A stretch of 64,000 nucleotides of DNA, from assembly GCF_003947455.1 (NCBI RefSeq), contig NZ_QHJH01000006.1, forward strand, positions 50,152-114,151, given 5' to 3'. The notes beneath the pieces are model-generated. The model was not told where the DNA came from and did no database searches. It was given only the letters and a program-made list of their open reading frames with translations. This stretch comes from Streptomyces sp. WAC 04229. Lineage in GTDB: Bacteria; Actinomycetota; Actinomycetes; Streptomycetales; Streptomycetaceae. The position numbers and the translations under genes were made by a program. Shown here one piece after another: positions 24,951-34,449 of this stretch (the first letter of the stretch is position 1; each line of letters opens with the position of its first letter).

Positions 24951-26264
24951 TCAGGGACGCTCGTCGGCCACGTCGTCCCGGCTCGGTGTCGGCCCCGTGT
25001 GCGGGCGGTCCAGGGCCCACAGCCGCCGCAGCCGGTCGAGGCGGGAGATCGCGGGCGCGGCGGTGACTCCGTGCAGGACGACGGAGGCGAGGACGGTGAA
25101 GGCGACGACGGCCCACAGCTCACCGGAGGGCACGTGAAAGCCTTCCGTTCCGAGTGCGTGTGCGAGGTAGAACAGCGACCCGATACCGCGGACCCCGAAG
25201 AAGGCGATGACCAGGCGTTCCCGGGGACCTGCCGCCGTGCCGAACTGCGCGACCCAGCCGGTCAGGGGCCGGGTGACGAGCAGCAGGAGCAGACCGACGG
25301 CGGCGCCTCGCCATGTCAGGTCCTCCAGAGCGCCCTGCGCCACACAGACACCCAGCAGGAAGAGGAGACCGGCGGTGAGCAGCCGCTCGACCTGCTCCAC
25401 GAAGTCGTGCAGCACCGAGTGGTAGCCGTGGTCGCGCTCGGCGGCGCGGATGCGGCACGCGGTGACGAAGACGGCGAGGAAGCCGTATCCGTGGGCGAGC
25501 TCGGTGACGCCGTAGGAGAGGAACGTGGCGCCCAGGGCGACGAAGCCCTCCCGGTGCTCGGACAGCCGTACGGCCTGCCGGGCGGCACGGAAGAAGAGCC
25601 ACCCGAGCAACTTGCCCACGGCCAGGCCGGCCAGCACGCCGACCACACAGGCGTACAGCACGTCGACCAGCAGCCAGTGACCCACCCAGCCGCCGGAAAG
25701 GCCGGTCCCCGCCGCCGCGGTCAGCGCGATCGCCGCCATGACGACGGGAAACGCGAGACCGTCGTTGAGGCCCGCCTCGCTGGTGAGGGCGAAACGGACC
25801 TCGTCCTCGTCGTGCTCGGAGTCGGTGGGCGCGCCCACCCGCACCTCGGAGGCGAGCACCGGGTCGGTGGGTGCGAGCACGGCCGCGAGCAACAGCGCCG
25901 CGGCCGGCGGCCAGTCCAGCAGCCACCAGGCCAGGAGCCCCGTCGCCGCGATCGTGAGCGGCATGGTGATGCCGAGCAGTCGCCAGGTGGCACGCCACCG
26001 GCGCGCACCGAAGGGACGGTTGAGCGCGAGGCCCGCGCCCATCAGCGACACGATGACGCAGATCTCGGTCAGGTGCTCCACCCACACCCGGTCGCGCGCC
26101 AGGTCGATGTCCGGCAACGGGGTGGGCAGCAGCTGCAGCAGGATCCCGCAGGCCAGGAAGACCAGCGGCATGGACAGCGGCCGCCGGGCCACCAGCCGGG
26201 GGAGCACCGCCGCCGCCAGAGCACCCGCCCCGAGCACGGTGAAGAGGAAATCAGCCAAGGTCAC
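24951..26264 (-). CDS. CPA1-type cation:proton antiporter
   Basis: About 437 residues with some 12 hydrophobic membrane segments. The Na+/H+ exchanger signature APTDPVLASEV and NDGLAFPVVM (the Asp pair expected for ion transport) and the later FFGVRGIGSLFYLAHAL place it in the CPA1 family. It likely exchanges Na+ or K+ for protons in the plasma membrane. The GTG at 26264 begins the conserved first helix (TLADFLFTVLGAGA); a longer GTG start at 26303 is possible. Divergent from the molybdoenzyme genes. Confidence 0.85.
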   Translation of the reverse strand: MTLADFLFTVLGAGALAAAVLPRLVARRPLSMPLVFLACGILLQLLPTPLPDIDLARDRVWVEHLTEICVIVSLMGAGLALNRPFGARRWRATWRLLGITMPLTIAATGLLAWWLLDWPPAAALLLAAVLAPTDPVLASEVRVGAPTDSEHDEDEVRFALTSEAGLNDGLAFPVVMAAIALTAAAGTGLSGGWVGHWLLVDVLYACVVGVLAGLAVGKLLGWLFFRAARQAVRLSEHREGFVALGATFLSYGVTELAHGYGFLAVFVTACRIRAAERDHGYHSVLHDFVEQVERLLTAGLLFLLGVCVAQGALEDLTWRGAAVGLLLLLVTRPLTGWVAQFGTAAGPRERLVIAFFGVRGIGSLFYLAHALGTEGFHVPSGELWAVVAFTVLASVVLHGVTAAPAISRLDRLRRLWALDRPHTGPTPSRDDVADERP

Positions 26265-26323
26265 CGCTGACGTGTGCCCGCCGACCCGGGACCGTACGCG
26301 CACCGCTCGCCCAGGGTGTCTGA

Positions 26324-26563
26324 ATGACGTGGCGACATGTGCAGGTGAACTTCAGGGCCGAGGACGACACCGCGTTCGGAAGGCTCTGGGGCGAGGCTAT
26401 CGACGGGACCGTGCACGGACTGACAGACGACCTCGCCCTGATGCGCTCCGCCGGGGGCGCCGGAGGAGGGCCGGTGCGCCGCCGGTCCAGGGCGGTCGGA
26501 TTACCGAAGTCTGACGTCGTCGCGGATCCCCTGGACCAGCGACCCCCCGTGGTGCTCCCATGA
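26324..26563 (+). CDS. Short hypothetical reading frame, possibly a gene remnant
   Basis: 79 codons starting MTWRHVQVNFRAEDDTAF. Third positions are G/C-rich for about the first 50 codons and then lose coding character, and the frame contains a rare TTA codon near 26501. No family is recognised. It fills most of the 303-bp gap between the antiporter and molybdoenzyme genes. Confidence 0.28.
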   Translation: MTWRHVQVNFRAEDDTAFGRLWGEAIDGTVHGLTDDLALMRSAGGAGGGPVRRRSRAVGLPKSDVVADPLDQRPPVVLP

Positions 26564-26567
26564 CAAG

Positions 26568-27293
26568 GTGAACTCTGAACCATCCGAGAGGAACGGCGCA
26601 CCCGTGGGCCGGCGCGTCTTCCTCGGCACCCTCGGCCTCGGAGCGCTCGGGGTCGTCGCCGCACCCACGCTGCAACGCGGTGTGGAGGCGTTCCTGGGCG
26701 GCGCCGCCCAACGGGACCCCACCGGCCTGACGGACCTCCTCCCCAACGGCGGCGGTTTCCGATACTACTCGGTCACCTCCTCCGTACCGCACAAGGACGC
26801 CAGGACCTACCGGCTCACGGTGGACGGCCTGGTCGATCGACCGACCACGTACTCCCTTGCCGATCTCAGGGCGCTGCCACAGACCCGCATGGTGCGCGAC
26901 GTCCAGTGCGTCACCGGGTGGCGGGTCCCGCGCACCGCCTTCGAGGGGGTGCGTCTGTCCGAGCTGCTGGAGGCCGCGGGGGTACGCGGGACGGCGGGCG
27001 CGGTGCGCTTCACCTGCTTCGACGGCGCGTACTCGGAGAGCCTCACCCTGGAACAGGCCCGCCGCGCGGACGTCCTGATCGCTCTGCGCATGCGGGACGA
27101 GGACCTCGGCCACGCGCACGGCGGCCCGGTGCGCCTGTACGTGGCACCCATGTACTTCTACAAGTCCGCCAAGTGGCTCTCCGGAATCACGCTCACGAAG
27201 AACGTCCGGCCGGGCTACTGGGAGGCGCGCGGCTACGACGTCGACGCCTGGGTGGGCCGTTCGAACGGACGGGACGATGAGCCGACGACCTGA
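26568..27293 (+). CDS. Tat-exported sulfite oxidase-like molybdopterin oxidoreductase
   Basis: 241 residues, GTG start. The N-terminus GRRVFLGTLGLGALGVVAAP is a Tat signal, as required for export of a folded molybdoenzyme. The sulfite-oxidase/YedY-type core shows YRLTVDGLVDRPTTYSLADL and the Mo-ligand Cys in VRDVQCVTGWRVP. Length and motifs match MsrP-like catalytic subunits, which in other bacteria repair oxidised methionine in exported proteins; that role is inferred. It overlaps the following cytochrome b gene by 17 bp, forming a catalytic and membrane-anchor pair. Confidence 0.87.
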   Translation: MNSEPSERNGAPVGRRVFLGTLGLGALGVVAAPTLQRGVEAFLGGAAQRDPTGLTDLLPNGGGFRYYSVTSSVPHKDARTYRLTVDGLVDRPTTYSLADLRALPQTRMVRDVQCVTGWRVPRTAFEGVRLSELLEAAGVRGTAGAVRFTCFDGAYSESLTLEQARRADVLIALRMRDEDLGHAHGGPVRLYVAPMYFYKSAKWLSGITLTKNVRPGYWEARGYDVDAWVGRSNGRDDEPTT

Positions 27294-28005
27294 CTCCCCT
27301 GCCGCCTCCGCCCGCGTGCCGCGGTTCAGCCTCACCGAACGCCGGGCCCACCGGGTGACGGCCGGGCTGATGGGCGTGTGCGTGTTGACCGCGGCCTGCC
27401 TGTACGTTCCACAGCTCGCCCAACTCGTCGGCCGCCGGGCCCTCTTGGTCACCGTGCACCAGTGGTCCGGTGTGGCTCTTCCGGTTCCGGTCCTGGCCGC
27501 GCTGGGTTCGCGCGCCCTGCGCGCGGACCTTGGTCTACTGAACCGCTTCGGCCCGCACGACCGGCTCTGGCTGCTCGCCGTCCTGCGCAGGGACCGACGG
27601 CGGGCCTCCCGTCCCGCCCACAAGTTCAACGCGGGGCAGAAGATCTACGCGGCGTGGGCGGCGGGCGCGACGCTGGTGATGCTGGGCACCGGGCTGATGA
27701 TGTGGTTCACCCACCTCACGCCCCTGGTGTGGCGCACCAGTGCCACGTTCGTCCACGACTGGCTGGCCCTGACCCTCGGCATCGTCCTGGCGGGCCACGT
27801 CGGGATGGCCCTCGCCGACCCCGAGGCCCGGCGGGGGATGCGAACGGGTTCGGTCACGCGGGCGTGGGCCGAACGGGAGTATCCGCTGTGGGCCGACGAG
27901 TTCTCGTGCGGCCCCGGGCCGTCCGGGACTGAGCCCGCGCAGTCGGGACCGCGACCGAGCACCGGGGACTCGGCGCCCCGGGGGCGCTGCGCCCCGCCCG
28001 CGTGA
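27277..28005 (+). CDS. Membrane cytochrome b-type partner of the molybdoenzyme
   Basis: 242 residues with about four membrane helices in the first 190 residues. Conserved His residues fit haem ligands: VHQWSGVALPVPVL, HKFNAGQKIYAAW and HDWLALTLGIVLAGHVGMAL, as in formate dehydrogenase gamma and cytochrome b561-like subunits. It starts 17 bp inside the molybdoenzyme gene and likely passes quinol electrons to it. The C-terminal 45 residues are Pro/Gly-rich and probably disordered. Confidence 0.83.
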   Translation: MSRRPDSPAASARVPRFSLTERRAHRVTAGLMGVCVLTAACLYVPQLAQLVGRRALLVTVHQWSGVALPVPVLAALGSRALRADLGLLNRFGPHDRLWLLAVLRRDRRRASRPAHKFNAGQKIYAAWAAGATLVMLGTGLMMWFTHLTPLVWRTSATFVHDWLALTLGIVLAGHVGMALADPEARRGMRTGSVTRAWAEREYPLWADEFSCGPGPSGTEPAQSGPRPSTGDSAPRGRCAPPA

Positions 28006-28049
28006 TCAGGCACCTTCGACCGGAGGCCGGCGTTGTCCGAGCGCTCGGC

Positions 28050-28418
28050 TCAGCCGCGGTCGTGGAGGGTCACCTGGTAGCCGTCGGGGTCGGCGAACGT
28101 GAAGGTGCGGCCGAACGGCCCGTCGAAGGGTGCCGAGACGATCGTCGTACCAGCGGCGGCGAGGGCGTCGTGAACGTCCTGCGCGTCGGGTGCGTGCAGC
28201 CAGAGGGCCATTCCCTGCCCGGGCTGCGCGATCGCGTCCAGGGCGACGCCCTCGATGGCATCGCGTACGGCGAACGCAATGGGCTTTGTGTCGAACACGA
28301 CGGCGTGCGGGGGTCCCGCGGCCGAGCGCTTCAGCCCCAGATGCTGTTCGTAGAAGGCGGCGGAGCGCTCCAGGTCGCGCACCTGCAGTGAGATGAAATC
28401 GGGTCCGGTGACGGCCAT
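28050..28418 (-). CDS. VOC (glyoxalase-like) family protein
   Basis: 122 residues. A single VOC domain of paired beta-alpha-beta-beta-beta modules: DFISLQVRDLERSAAFYEQHLGL and TFTFADPDGYQVTLHD, with conserved Glu/His positions only partly kept. Members include dioxygenases, glyoxalases and antibiotic-sequestering proteins. The divergent MarR gene at 28482 and the paired operators between them indicate repression by that regulator. Confidence 0.82.
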   Translation of the reverse strand: MAVTGPDFISLQVRDLERSAAFYEQHLGLKRSAAGPPHAVVFDTKPIAFAVRDAIEGVALDAIAQPGQGMALWLHAPDAQDVHDALAAAGTTIVSAPFDGPFGRTFTFADPDGYQVTLHDRG

Positions 28419-28437
28419 GGTCCTTACCTCTCAATCA

Positions 28438-28483
28438 ATGTCAGTCTTCTGACATGCATCACCGTATGTCAGACTGCTGACAT
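28438..28483. promoter_or_regulatory. Twin MarR operators between the VOC and MarR genes
   Basis: ATGTCAGTCTTCTGACAT (28438-28455) and ATGTCAGACTGCTGACAT (28466-28483) have identical 7-bp arms ATGTCAG/CTGACAT around 4-bp centres. They are 28 bp apart start to start. The second ends inside the MarR start codon (28482), so binding should block MarR transcription or initiation; the first lies 20 bp upstream of the VOC ATG. Confidence 0.72.
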
Positions 28484-28943
28484 GAGTCAAGGTGAGCCCG
28501 GAATCGAGCTGGACACGTCACTGGGGTACATGCTCAAGGCGGCTTCGAGCGCCTTGCACTCCGCCATGGAGGCCGTGCTGAAACCGATGGGCATGACGAT
28601 CACCCACTACTCCTGTCTGGAACTGCTCGCTCAGCGGCCGGGCCTGTCCAATTCCGAGCTTGCGCGCGGCACCTTCGTCACCCGGCAGTCGATGAACGTG
28701 CTCCTGCAGGCCCTCGAACGCCAGGGGCTGGTCGTCCGCGCCGCACAGGCGCCCGTGGGCAGGGCCCTGCCCACAGAGCTGTCGGCCGCCGGGCGCCGCC
28801 AGCTCCAGGCGGCCAGCGCCGCGGTCCGCCGCGTCGAGCAGGACATGCTGGCCAATCTGAACGCGGCCGATCAGGATCAGATGCGGCGCCTGCTCGGGGA
28901 ATGCATCGCCTCGCTGAGTACGCCGCCCGCCACGGCGGACTGA
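28482..28943 (+). CDS. MarR family transcriptional regulator
   Basis: 153 residues. The winged-helix domain spans about 30-110 (MTITHYSCLELLAQRPGLSNSELARGTFVTRQSMNVLLQ and ERQGLVVRAA), flanked by dimerisation helices. Its own start codon lies within the second of two strong palindromes, so autoregulation is expected and the divergent VOC gene is the likely target. No ligand can be deduced. Confidence 0.88.
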   Translation: MSQGEPGIELDTSLGYMLKAASSALHSAMEAVLKPMGMTITHYSCLELLAQRPGLSNSELARGTFVTRQSMNVLLQALERQGLVVRAAQAPVGRALPTELSAAGRRQLQAASAAVRRVEQDMLANLNAADQDQMRRLLGECIASLSTPPATAD

Positions 28944-29079
28944 TCGCGGGTGAACCACGCGGCCGGCCGACGGCGCGGATGTCCGTGCTACAAATGGCTC
29001 CTCGGCTCTCGTGGCCGGTTGCAGGTCCGGCTGTGGGCGAGAGCAGCAGCCCTCCTTCTTCGCGACCAAAGGGGCGGCC

Positions 29080-30399
29080 ATGTCCGACCGTACTGACCAG
29101 GAGGAAGAGGGCTCCACGGGGCCCGCTTCCATGCCGGTGCTGGAGCGGCTGGCGTTGCTCGCCGACACCACGGCTCAGCTGATCTCCAACATCGATGTCG
29201 ACGAAGCACTACATCGCGTAGTCGCCCTGATCGTGCCGCGTCTCGCGGACTGGGCCGTGATCGACCTGGTCACCGCTGCCGAAGAGGTCTCGCGACACCT
29301 GGTGGTCCATGCCGAGAAGGGGAAGCTCGTGAGACGCGAGGACCTTCAAGGCCCCATGCCGCCGGTCTCCGAGCACTCACCCATGCCGTTGTCCCGGGCC
29401 TTGCGCGGTGTCGCCTCGAACTTGGCCGGGCCGGAAACCTACCAGGGTCCTCCCGACAGCGGCATCGCGGTGGAGCAGCGCAGACTGTTCGAGGTCACAG
29501 GGATCAGGACCGCGGCCATCGCTCCCATCCGCGGTCCCCGGGAGGTCGTCGGTGCCCTCACCCTGGGGCGCTCGGACGTCAGCGACCAGGACTTCACCGC
29601 GGACGACCTCACCCTGCTCGAGGACATCGCCCGACGCGTCGGCCTGGCTCTGGAGAACGGACGTCTCTACCAGCGCCAGGCCCAGGTCGCCGAGACCATG
29701 CAGCGATACCTGCTGCCCCAGCTCCCGGAGCTGCCGGGTATCGAGATGACGGCTCGCTACCTGGCCGCGCCGGATGCGTCCCACATCGGCGGCGACTGGT
29801 ACGACGCCTTCCCACTGCCCTGCCGCGATACGGCGCTGGTCATCGGAGACGTGGTCGGACACGACCTCGAGGCCGCGGCCGGCATGGCACAGCTGCGCAA
29901 CATGCTGCGAGCGTTCGCCTGGTCCGAGGACCGGCCGCCGCAGGGCATCGTCGAGGAACTCGACCAGGCCCTGGCGCACATCACCGATGTCCGCATGGCC
30001 ACCATGATCCTGGCCCGCCTGAAGCCGGACCCCGCCGGGGTGTGGCGTCTTCGATGGACCAACGCCGGACACCCGCCGCCTCTCCTCGTCGACCACAACG
30101 GCCTGACCCGGTATCTGGACGAGGCCCGCGGTCTGCTCCTGGGCACAGGAATGAAGCACTCCCGAACCGACGCCCACATCGTCCTGCCTCCCGAATCCAC
30201 CCTCGTCCTCTACACCGACGGGCTGATCGAGTCCCGTACCCACTCCCTGGACACCGGGATGGAGAACCTGCGCAGGCATGCGGCCTCCCTGGCCCACCGT
30301 CCGCTGGACAGCTTCGCCGACCAGCTGCTGCGGCGTGCCCGTCCCGCCGACAACGACGACGACGTGGCGCTCCTCGTCCTCCGCATCCCGTCGACCTGA
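29080..30399 (+). CDS. GAF-SpoIIE (PP2C) serine phosphatase
   Basis: 439 residues. An N-terminal helical/GAF sensor (about 20-195, ending near DDLTLLEDIARRVGLALENGRLY) is joined by a signalling helix to a PP2C-type SpoIIE domain (about 200-439). Metal-binding Asp residues are visible in GGDWYDAFPL, VIGDVVGHDLEAA, YTDGLIESR and DNDDDVALLVL. These proteins dephosphorylate STAS anti-anti-sigma factors and so start partner-switching responses. No membrane segments; the signal is unknown. ATG 29080 is the likely start. Confidence 0.88.
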   Translation: MSDRTDQEEEGSTGPASMPVLERLALLADTTAQLISNIDVDEALHRVVALIVPRLADWAVIDLVTAAEEVSRHLVVHAEKGKLVRREDLQGPMPPVSEHSPMPLSRALRGVASNLAGPETYQGPPDSGIAVEQRRLFEVTGIRTAAIAPIRGPREVVGALTLGRSDVSDQDFTADDLTLLEDIARRVGLALENGRLYQRQAQVAETMQRYLLPQLPELPGIEMTARYLAAPDASHIGGDWYDAFPLPCRDTALVIGDVVGHDLEAAAGMAQLRNMLRAFAWSEDRPPQGIVEELDQALAHITDVRMATMILARLKPDPAGVWRLRWTNAGHPPPLLVDHNGLTRYLDEARGLLLGTGMKHSRTDAHIVLPPESTLVLYTDGLIESRTHSLDTGMENLRRHAASLAHRPLDSFADQLLRRARPADNDDDVALLVLRIPST

Positions 30400-30552
30400 C
30401 CGTCCGAAGGACTGACCGACGAGCGGGGCGGACGGCCGCAGGTCTTCTGCTGCCCGAGCCCATGCCGCTGCACCGGCCGCGGACGGCGGCACGGCTCGAT
30501 GGGGATCGCGACCTCGCCGCATCCAGTGGGCCGCACCGCAGCCTGAGGCGCC

Positions 30553-32700
30553 TCAGGCGCGGGTCGACGGTGTTCCGTCTGCGGTGGCCGGACGGTCCTC
30601 CGCACCGGTGGCGGTGGCGAGGTCCGCGGCGAGGGAGTGCAGCCACACCTCGAGGTCGACCAGGACGGACAGGGCTCCGGGGGAGGTCGTGGACGGGACG
30701 ACAGGGGGGAGCGGTGCGACCCGGAACCTGACCCCCCGCGGAGGGAGATCGGCCGCCCTCAGCGCGGCAGCCGCCACCTGCCGCGAGGCCGTCTCCGCCC
30801 ATTGCCGCGCGCCGGTCGGGAGGTCGGGCGCGCCCCGCGCGGGCGGCAGCCAGTAGGCGCCGGAGAGCACGCGCGAACCGTAGCCGAGGGCGGCCAGCCA
30901 GTCCGGCCCGTCGTCGTCCGGCCGGAGGGCGAGCTCCGTTCGGAACTGCGCGTACGCCGCCTCCGCGATGCGCAACCGGTGCAGTACCGGCCACAGGGAG
31001 CCGGTCGTGGGCCGCTCCGAGGGGTGGGCACGCGGTGCGGCGCCCTGGCCCACCACAGAGCCGGCGGTGTTCCGCACCACGGGCGCGGTGGCCCGCAGCA
31101 GCGCCGCCGCACTGCGCCGCATCTCGGTGCGCGCGCCGGCCGGCCACGCGAGGAGCCCGCACAGCAGCCCGATCACGCTGCCGGTCAGCACGTCCACCAA
31201 CCGTGCCTCCTCGAGCCGCCACGTCACCGGGCTGATCTGGGCGAACGCCGTCGACACCACCAGAGTGAACAGCCCTTGCGCCCACGCCGGTCCGCCGACG
31301 GGCCCCACCGAGAAGGCGATCACCATCATCGGTACCAGCAGACCGGCGTAGACCGCGGCCGCATCACCCGCCCCGAGGATGAGCGCGCCCGCGAGCACGG
31401 CACCGACCAGGGTGCCCGTGGCGGCCGACCGCACGGCCGACCAGGTGCCGACCGCCGTCGTCCGCGCCAGGGTGAGCACGCTCAACAGCACCCAGAAGCC
31501 GTGCGACAAATCGAGCGACCCGGCCACCAGACGGGCGAGGGCGAGCCCCAGCGCCGTCCGGACCGCGTTCTGGAACACGACGGAGCGGGGCGTGAGATTG
31601 CCGCGGATCCGCACGAGCCAGAGTGGCACCACCGGCACCCGCGCGTACCAGAACTGCTCGTGGGGGAGCCCGGGCACCGTCCGACCGCCGCCCGTCGCGA
31701 GGCCGGCGGCGGTGCGCAGGGTCACCGCCGAGTCCGCCACCGTCAGCAGCGTCGACCGACGCCGCAGGAGCGCGCGGGGAGGAACACCGCGGCCCTCCGG
31801 CTCCCTCACCCGCTCGTCCAGAAACCGCGCCGTCATCTCCTCGAGGAACTCGGCGCCACGGACCGAACGGCCGCCGCGCAGGACGCCCGCGGCGTCGGAG
31901 CAGGTCGCCGCGACACCGTGCAGCAGGGTCTGCGAGGCCGTGTCGGCGGGGGCAGGCGGCAGTTCCCCGAGGGCGGCCAGCTGGTCCAGCAGCCGGCGGG
32001 CCGCCGATCCGGCCTGGGCCAGCGCCCGGTCGGTCCGGCCGGCACCGGTCGGCCGGCTCCCGCGGGGTTGCCGGGAGAACCGCAGCTCCCGCCCGGTCGT
32101 CCGCAGCCGGCGTGCCGTCCCGTCGTCGACGGATTCGGCCCGGAGGAGGAGCCGGGTCGTGTGGGCCGCCAGGTCAAGGGCGTCCGCGACCCGCTCGGCG
32201 TAGGACGGACGCCGCGGCGACGGGAACAGCAGCAGCTCACCCACCACCAGAGCTGCGGCTCCGAAGAACAGGCCCAGCAGCCGCTCGGGCAGGCTGGCGG
32301 GGGCGTAGGGCGGGAAGCAGGCCAGGATGTAGCAGAGCTGCAGCCCGGGTACGACGCTCGCGAGCCGCGGGGCACAGGCCGCACCAAACGTCAGGGCGAG
32401 GGTGACGACGAGCATGCCCACGGCCGCCGCCCATGTCGTCACCGCGAGGGCGGTCCCGAGCGCGACCAGCGCCGCCGCGGCGGGCGCGGCCCGCAGCACG
32501 CTGCTCGCGCGGTGGTGCCCCGAGCCCGGCAGCGAGGACAGGACGCCGAAGGCGATGGGGGTGAAGAGGGCGTACAGAGCGACGACCGGCCGGTCCATGA
32601 GGTACGCCGCAGGGTAGAAGCCGACGGCCGCGGCGAGCGCCACCCGCACCGCCCGCCCACTTCCGCCGAACGACCGGGTGAGCGACGGCAGTCTCCGCAT
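30553..32700 (-). CDS. FUSC family (aromatic-acid-exporter-like) membrane protein
   Basis: 715 residues with two blocks of about five to six membrane helices (near 20-180 and 375-530) separated by a cytoplasmic domain, the layout of FUSC/YccS-type transporters. GNLTPRSVVFQNAVRTALGLALARLV and SHGFWVLLSVLTLARTTAVGT mark the second FUSC domain. ATG 32700 follows GGGGAGGGGCGAGG; an in-frame ATG at 32769 is possible but has a weak ribosome site. Related proteins export fusaric or aromatic acids; substrate unknown. A second FUSC gene lies just upstream on the same strand. Confidence 0.83.
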   Translation of the reverse strand: MRRLPSLTRSFGGSGRAVRVALAAAVGFYPAAYLMDRPVVALYALFTPIAFGVLSSLPGSGHHRASSVLRAAPAAAALVALGTALAVTTWAAAVGMLVVTLALTFGAACAPRLASVVPGLQLCYILACFPPYAPASLPERLLGLFFGAAALVVGELLLFPSPRRPSYAERVADALDLAAHTTRLLLRAESVDDGTARRLRTTGRELRFSRQPRGSRPTGAGRTDRALAQAGSAARRLLDQLAALGELPPAPADTASQTLLHGVAATCSDAAGVLRGGRSVRGAEFLEEMTARFLDERVREPEGRGVPPRALLRRRSTLLTVADSAVTLRTAAGLATGGGRTVPGLPHEQFWYARVPVVPLWLVRIRGNLTPRSVVFQNAVRTALGLALARLVAGSLDLSHGFWVLLSVLTLARTTAVGTWSAVRSAATGTLVGAVLAGALILGAGDAAAVYAGLLVPMMVIAFSVGPVGGPAWAQGLFTLVVSTAFAQISPVTWRLEEARLVDVLTGSVIGLLCGLLAWPAGARTEMRRSAAALLRATAPVVRNTAGSVVGQGAAPRAHPSERPTTGSLWPVLHRLRIAEAAYAQFRTELALRPDDDGPDWLAALGYGSRVLSGAYWLPPARGAPDLPTGARQWAETASRQVAAAALRAADLPPRGVRFRVAPLPPVVPSTTSPGALSVLVDLEVWLHSLAADLATATGAEDRPATADGTPSTRA

Positions 32701-32949
32701 CCTCGCCCCTCCCCGGCGGCCCACCGGCGCCGACTCCTCGACCACGGAGTCCCGCGGACGCCACATCATGCCGAGCCGCCGCACTCGACGGTCACCGCCG
32801 CACCCGGGAGGTCCGGCACGCTCGCCCGACCGGCGCATCCGACACGAGCGACCGGCGCACGGGGGAGGCCCCGCCACGTCATGCGGAGCCCCGGGACCGG
32901 ACCACGCCCACCACCCGCGCCGGTCACAGACGCCGGTCGCGGCTCGTGC

Positions 32950-34110
32950 TCAATCGTCGGCGGTGGACTTGAGGACGTCGCAGGTGTTCTGGAACTCCTC
33001 CATCAGCCGGGTGGCCTCGACGACGAGGACTCCGTAGGGCCGGGAGGGGTCCGACAGAGGAAGTGAGTCGTCGCTGGCCGCCGTGAGCACGTTCTCCAGG
33101 GCGTCCTGGGCGACCGTGGCCAGGCGGCACATCTCCTGGGACTGTTCGCTGAGGCTGTCGGCCTCGAGTGCGGCCATGATGTGGGCGATGTCGCGGAGAC
33201 TGCTCGCGAATTTCGCGTAGGCGCGCAAGGTGGGCGCGTAGGTGTAGGTGCTCTCCGTCTCGCGCCAGCGCCCGAGGCTGCGGGTGAGGGAACCCAGTTG
33301 GTACACCGCGCGTTCCAGGGCGTCGACGCTCTGCTGGTACCGCCCGAACGTCAGGTACCTGCGGTGGGCGGGCAGCAGGCGTCGCGGGTTGAAGGGGAGG
33401 CTGTTCTCCGCGGTGACCAGTCCCGCCCGCGCCTGCCCCACCGCCCGCTGCGCGCTTTCGCCGGCGGCACGCCACTGCTTGGCCCGTTCGGCGTCCACGT
33501 CGCCCGTGCACAGGCCGTCGGCCATGTCGTCCAGCAGGCGTTCGATCTCGGCGGCCAGGACCTGGAGACCGTGCTCGGCGCCGCGGTACCGCAGGGGCGG
33601 CGCGATGGTCAGGTTCACGAGGAGGCCGAGACCGCATCCGACGAGCACCAGCAGGACGATCTGCCCGAGCTCGGTCACCCGCTCGCCGGTGCTGGTCGCG
33701 GCGGCGTAGGTGGAGAACGCGAAGAAGGCCGCGGTGGCGACCTGCGAGCGCTGCTCGCCCAGGGCCGGCCATTGTCCGATGGTCAGGGCGATCACGGCGA
33801 CCATGACGAACGCGACGAGGTCCGGGCCGGCGACGAACCCGACGGCCGCCTGCACGGCCACCCCCACGGTGACCGCGGCGGTGTAACGCAACGCCTGCCA
33901 AACCGACTGGTAGATCGTCGCATTCATGATCAGTACGGCGGAGAACGGTGCGAACGCCGGCGAGGCCGCGTGCAGGAGGTCCTGCGCCGTCCACCACGCC
34001 AGTGTCGCCGCCAATGCGCTCTTCCCGACCAGAAGCGCCGTGTTCCGCTCGTGTCCAGGCGCGTCCCACGCCCTTCGCAGCCACGCCCCGCAGCCTCGTA
34101 CCCATTCCAC
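32950..34110 (-). CDS. FUSC-type aromatic acid exporter-like membrane protein
   Basis: 386 residues from a GTG at 34110. Six N-terminal helices (about 25-165), including ALLVGKSALAATLAWWTAQD and FSAVLIMNATIYQSVWQALR, are followed by a long helical cytoplasmic domain. This is the compact FUSC arrangement, half the size of its downstream neighbour. A start a few codons further upstream (GTG near 34133) is possible. The tandem FUSC pair is separated by 249 bp containing no gene. Confidence 0.78.
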   Translation of the reverse strand: MEWVRGCGAWLRRAWDAPGHERNTALLVGKSALAATLAWWTAQDLLHAASPAFAPFSAVLIMNATIYQSVWQALRYTAAVTVGVAVQAAVGFVAGPDLVAFVMVAVIALTIGQWPALGEQRSQVATAAFFAFSTYAAATSTGERVTELGQIVLLVLVGCGLGLLVNLTIAPPLRYRGAEHGLQVLAAEIERLLDDMADGLCTGDVDAERAKQWRAAGESAQRAVGQARAGLVTAENSLPFNPRRLLPAHRRYLTFGRYQQSVDALERAVYQLGSLTRSLGRWRETESTYTYAPTLRAYAKFASSLRDIAHIMAALEADSLSEQSQEMCRLATVAQDALENVLTAASDDSLPLSDPSRPYGVLVVEATRLMEEFQNTCDVLKSTADD

Positions 34111-34449
34111 TTTCGTGCCCCGAACTCCCACTCGCTGATCTCGTACGGCGGGGCAGGTACCCACCTCAGGCCGGATATGTACAGGACGACGTATTGGTTC
34201 GGAGGCGTCCACGCCACGAATGAAGTGTGTCACCGCGGGACAGGGCATCGGCCCCCGACATTCCGGGCCGGCTGCCACCGGGTGAAAGCGTAGGAGTGCT
34301 GAAGCACGGCGTGGATCTGGCTCGAGGGTTCCTTGAGTGAGCGTCAAGAATTTCTGTGCGCGACAGGTGTTGTACTGGGCGGAGAGACGGGCTCGTCGAG
34401 GCGCGGTGGGCCGGGCGGGCGTGACCGACGGGCTGGGGGAGGACACAGG

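Noticed and set aside
30553..34110. The two FUSC genes as one split gene
   Set aside because: Each has its own start, membrane domain and C-terminal domain, and they are separated by 249 bp.
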